Source of the DNA: Caulobacteraceae bacterium
GTDB taxonomy: Bacteria > Pseudomonadota > Alphaproteobacteria > Caulobacterales > Caulobacteraceae
NCBI GenBank assembly: GCA_020852035.1
Contig: JADZBR010000082.1
Coordinates: forward strand, 1 to 8,970
Reading direction: 5' to 3'
Length of the DNA: 8,970 bases
Shown: in pieces, positions 7,222 through 8,970 of the stretch
Numbering within the stretch: the stretch's first letter is position 1
Layout of the letters: each line of letters begins with the position of its first letter
Notes under the pieces: generated by a model
The model's input: the letters and a program-made list of their open reading frames with translations, nothing else
What the model was told of the DNA's origin: nothing
Databases searched by the model: none
Position numbers and translations under genes: made by a program

Positions 7222-8394
7222 GTGACTACTCTACCGCCGAAGCCGGCCATGCGTCCGGCGCGACCCGAATTCTCTTCCGGCCCGTGCGCCAAGCGCCCCG
7301 GATGGAAACCCGAAAATCTCAGCTCCGCGGTCCTCGGCCGCTCGCACCGCTCCAAGCTCGGCAAGGGGCGCCTGCAGCAGTGCATCGAGCTCACCCGCGA
7401 GGTGCTGCAGGTGCCGGACAGCCACCTGATCGGCATCGTGCCCGGCTCCGACACCGGCGCGGTGGAGATGGCGCTGTGGTCGCTGCTCGGCCCGCGCAAG
7501 GTGCAGCTGCTGGCCTTTGAAAGCTTCGGCAAGGACTGGGTGACCGACGTCACCAAGCAGCTGAAGCTGGACGCCGAGGTGCTGGACGCGCCCTACGGCC
7601 AGCTTCCGGACCTCGCCAAGGTCGATCCCGCCGCCGATCTCGTCTTCACCTGGAACGGCACCACCTCGGGCGTCCGCGTGCCGAACGGCGACTTCATCGC
7701 CGCCGACCGACAGGGCCTGACCATCTGCGACGCCACCAGCGCCGCCTTCGCCCAGGACCTCGACTGGGCCAAGCTCGATGTCGTCACCTTCTCCTGGCAG
7801 AAAGCGCTCGGCGGTGAGGCGGCCCACGGCGTGCTGATCCTCTCGCCCCGCGCCGTGGAGCGGCTGGAGAGCCATACCCCCGCCTGGCCGATGCCCAAGC
7901 TCTTCCGCATGACCAAGGGCGGCAAGCTCTCGGCGGACATCTTCCAGGGCGCGACCATCAACACGCCCTCGATGCTCTGCGTGGAAGACGCGCTCGACGC
8001 CCTGAAGTGGGCCTCCGGCATCGGCGGCCTCGCCGAGATGCAGCGTCGGGCGAACGAGAACCTCGCCGTGCTGGAAGCCTGGGTCGCCAAGACCCCGTGG
8101 GTCGGCTTCCTGGCCGAGGACCGGGCGATCCGCTCCAACACCTCGGTGTGCCTGAAGGTGGTCGACCCCACCATCACGGCCCTGTCCGCCGACGCCCAGG
8201 CCGACTTCGCCAAGAAGCTCGCCGCCCTCGTCGAGAAGGAAGGCGCCGGCCTCGACATCGGCGGCTACCGCGACGCCCCGGCGGGCCTCCGCATCTGGTG
8301 CGGCGCCACCGTCGAGGCCGACGACCTGGCCGCCCTGACGCCCTGGCTCGACTGGGCCTTCGCCACCGTCGCCTCGGAACTCACCACCGCCTGA
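7222..8394 (+). CDS. serC: Phosphoserine aminotransferase, alphaproteobacterial type
   Basis: SerC is a PLP enzyme that converts 3-phosphohydroxypyruvate plus glutamate to phosphoserine and 2-oxoglutarate, the second step of serine synthesis. A related reaction serves pyridoxal phosphate synthesis. From the GTG start it has 390 residues, the length of the alphaproteobacterial subgroup. Landmarks are FSSGPCAKRPGW (17-28), LGRSHRSKLGK (38-48), PGSDTGAVEMALW (74-86), WNGTTSGV (144-151), CDATSAAF (169-176) with Asp170 placed to contact the PLP ring, and SWQKALGGE (191-199) with Lys194 as the PLP lysine. The in-frame ATG at 7207 is rejected: only AAGG directly adjoins it, while GGGAGA (7209-7214) is 7 bases from the GTG, and the shorter N-terminus matches the family. 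It lies 158 bases before serA, the preceding pathway step, on the same strand. Confidence 0.93.
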   Translation: MTTLPPKPAMRPARPEFSSGPCAKRPGWKPENLSSAVLGRSHRSKLGKGRLQQCIELTREVLQVPDSHLIGIVPGSDTGAVEMALWSLLGPRKVQLLAFESFGKDWVTDVTKQLKLDAEVLDAPYGQLPDLAKVDPAADLVFTWNGTTSGVRVPNGDFIAADRQGLTICDATSAAFAQDLDWAKLDVVTFSWQKALGGEAAHGVLILSPRAVERLESHTPAWPMPKLFRMTKGGKLSADIFQGATINTPSMLCVEDALDALKWASGIGGLAEMQRRANENLAVLEAWVAKTPWVGFLAEDRAIRSNTSVCLKVVDPTITALSADAQADFAKKLAALVEKEGAGLDIGGYRDAPAGLRIWCGATVEADDLAALTPWLDWAFATVASELTTA

Positions 8395-8403
8395 ACCCAT
8401 AAG

Positions 8404-8538
8404 CCCCTCCCCCTTGCGGGGAGGGGTTGGGGTGGGGGTGCAGGCCTGTGACTCTCATCGAGAGGCGCAAGGCGGCCAATCCCCACCTCGGAGCTGACAC
8501 CCCCACCCCCGGCCCCTCCCCGCCGCCAACGGGAGGGG
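8404..8538. repeat. Composite intergenic inverted repeat between serC and serA
   Basis: The element is nested. Hairpin A is CCCCTCCCC (8404-8412) with GGGGAGGGG (8418-8426). A long-range stem pairs GGGGTGGGGGTG (8429-8440) with CACCCCCACCCC (8498-8509). Hairpin B is CCCCTCCC (8513-8520) with GGGAGGGG (8531-8538). Between the long arms are 57 bases of ordinary sequence that include CTCTC-ATC-GAGAG (8452-8464). From memory, GC-rich units of this look are scattered in intergenic spaces of Caulobacter-like and other alphaproteobacterial genomes. Only one copy is visible here. No T-tract follows, so it is not a classical terminator. Confidence 0.7.
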
Positions 8539-8552
8539 AGAAGGACCCTGAC

Positions 8553-8970
8553 ATGACCCGCGTACTCATCGCCGACAAACTCTCCCCCGCCGCCGTCGAG
8601 ATCTTCAAGCAGCGCGGCGTCGACGCCGACGTGAAGACCGGCCTCTCCAAGGACGAACTGCTGCAGATCATCGGCGACTACGACGGCCTCGCCGTCCGCT
8701 CCGCCACCAAGGCCGACAAGGACGTGCTGGCCGCCGCCAGGAACCTGAAGGTGGTCGGCCGCGCCGGCATCGGCGTCGACAACATCGACATCCCCGCCGC
8801 CACCGCCGCCGGCGTGGTGGTGATGAACACCCCGTTCGGCAACTCGATCACCACCGCCGAGCACGCCATCGCCATGATGTTCGCGCTCGCCCGCCAGCTC
8901 CCCGCCGCCGACGTCTCCACCCAGGCCGGCAAGTGGGAGAAGAACCGCTTCATGGGCGTGGAGCTCTACG
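8553..8970 (+). CDS. serA: D-3-phosphoglycerate dehydrogenase, 3'-truncated by the window edge
   Basis: SerA oxidises 3-phosphoglycerate to 3-phosphohydroxypyruvate with NAD+, the entry step of serine synthesis that feeds SerC. The 139 visible residues cover the N-terminal part of the substrate-binding domain: MTRVLIADKLSPAAVEIF (1-18), DGLAVRSATK (44-53), LKVVGRAGIGVDNIDIPAA (65-83), VVVMNTPFGNS (88-98) and TAEHAIAMMFALAR (101-114). These are standard for the D-isomer-specific 2-hydroxyacid dehydrogenase family, with RAGIGVDNID and NTPFGNS pointing to SerA. The NAD-binding glycine motif, the catalytic His and any C-terminal ACT/ASB domains lie beyond the window. The start is ATG at 8553 with AAGGA at 8541-8545, a 7-base spacing. 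It follows serC on the same strand after a repeat-filled gap. Confidence 0.93.
   Translation, partial: MTRVLIADKLSPAAVEIFKQRGVDADVKTGLSKDELLQIIGDYDGLAVRSATKADKDVLAAARNLKVVGRAGIGVDNIDIPAATAAGVVVMNTPFGNSITTAEHAIAMMFALARQLPAADVSTQAGKWEKNRFMGVELY

Noticed and set aside
7231..8400. A 389-codon minus-strand open frame opposite serC
   Set aside because: Gly/Glu/Val-rich antisense shadow without motifs. serC is unambiguous on the plus strand.

Overview
This window is high-GC alphaproteobacterial DNA and most resembles Caulobacterales (Caulobacter or Phenylobacterium type). The placement rests on the alphaproteobacterial form of SerC, dense GC-ending codons, frequent GTG/TTG starts, a hybrid CHASE8/HAMP histidine kinase, GANTC (CcrM-type) sites beside CtrA-like TTAA-N7-TTAA boxes, and a GGGGAGGGG/GGGGTGGGGGTG intergenic repeat of a kind I associate with these genomes. 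No mobile element, CRISPR array, tRNA or rRNA was seen.

Bases 1-3607 hold a compact plus-strand gene run, probably one transcript: the 3' part of thiE, an inositol-monophosphatase-family (SuhB-like) gene with a TTG start, thiD with a GTG start, a DUF925/NTP_transf_6 nucleotidyltransferase-like gene overlapping thiD by 4 bp, and a PhzF-family isomerase/epimerase-like gene. ThiE and ThiD supply the two ends of thiamine phosphate assembly. The other three genes have no proven link to that pathway.

Bases 3608-6098 are mainly minus strand. A small exported Arg-rich protein of unknown function (3702-4076) ends at a strong intrinsic terminator (3652-3680). Upstream of it lies a membrane hybrid sensor kinase (4209-6098) with a receiver domain but no Hpt domain.

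Bases 6099-6266 form a divergent, locally AT-rich regulatory region between the kinase and a small cytosolic helical protein (6267-6605). It holds two GANTC sites, a TTCGCG-N5-CGCGAA palindrome, a 24-bp direct repeat and three consecutive CtrA-like boxes. This looks like cell-cycle-type control and is the most interesting regulatory signal in the window. After the small gene, a perfect 16-bp inverted repeat contains the ribosome site and first start base of a four-helix membrane protein (6670-7122).

Bases 7123-8970 carry the first two phosphorylated-pathway genes of serine synthesis: serC (GTG start at 7222) and serA (cut by the window end). serC is preceded by two hairpins, the second covering its Shine-Dalgarno, that fit the position of the alphaproteobacterial serC leader RNA. 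A composite inverted repeat fills most of the serC-serA gap. All family names come from reading motifs by eye; no search was run.
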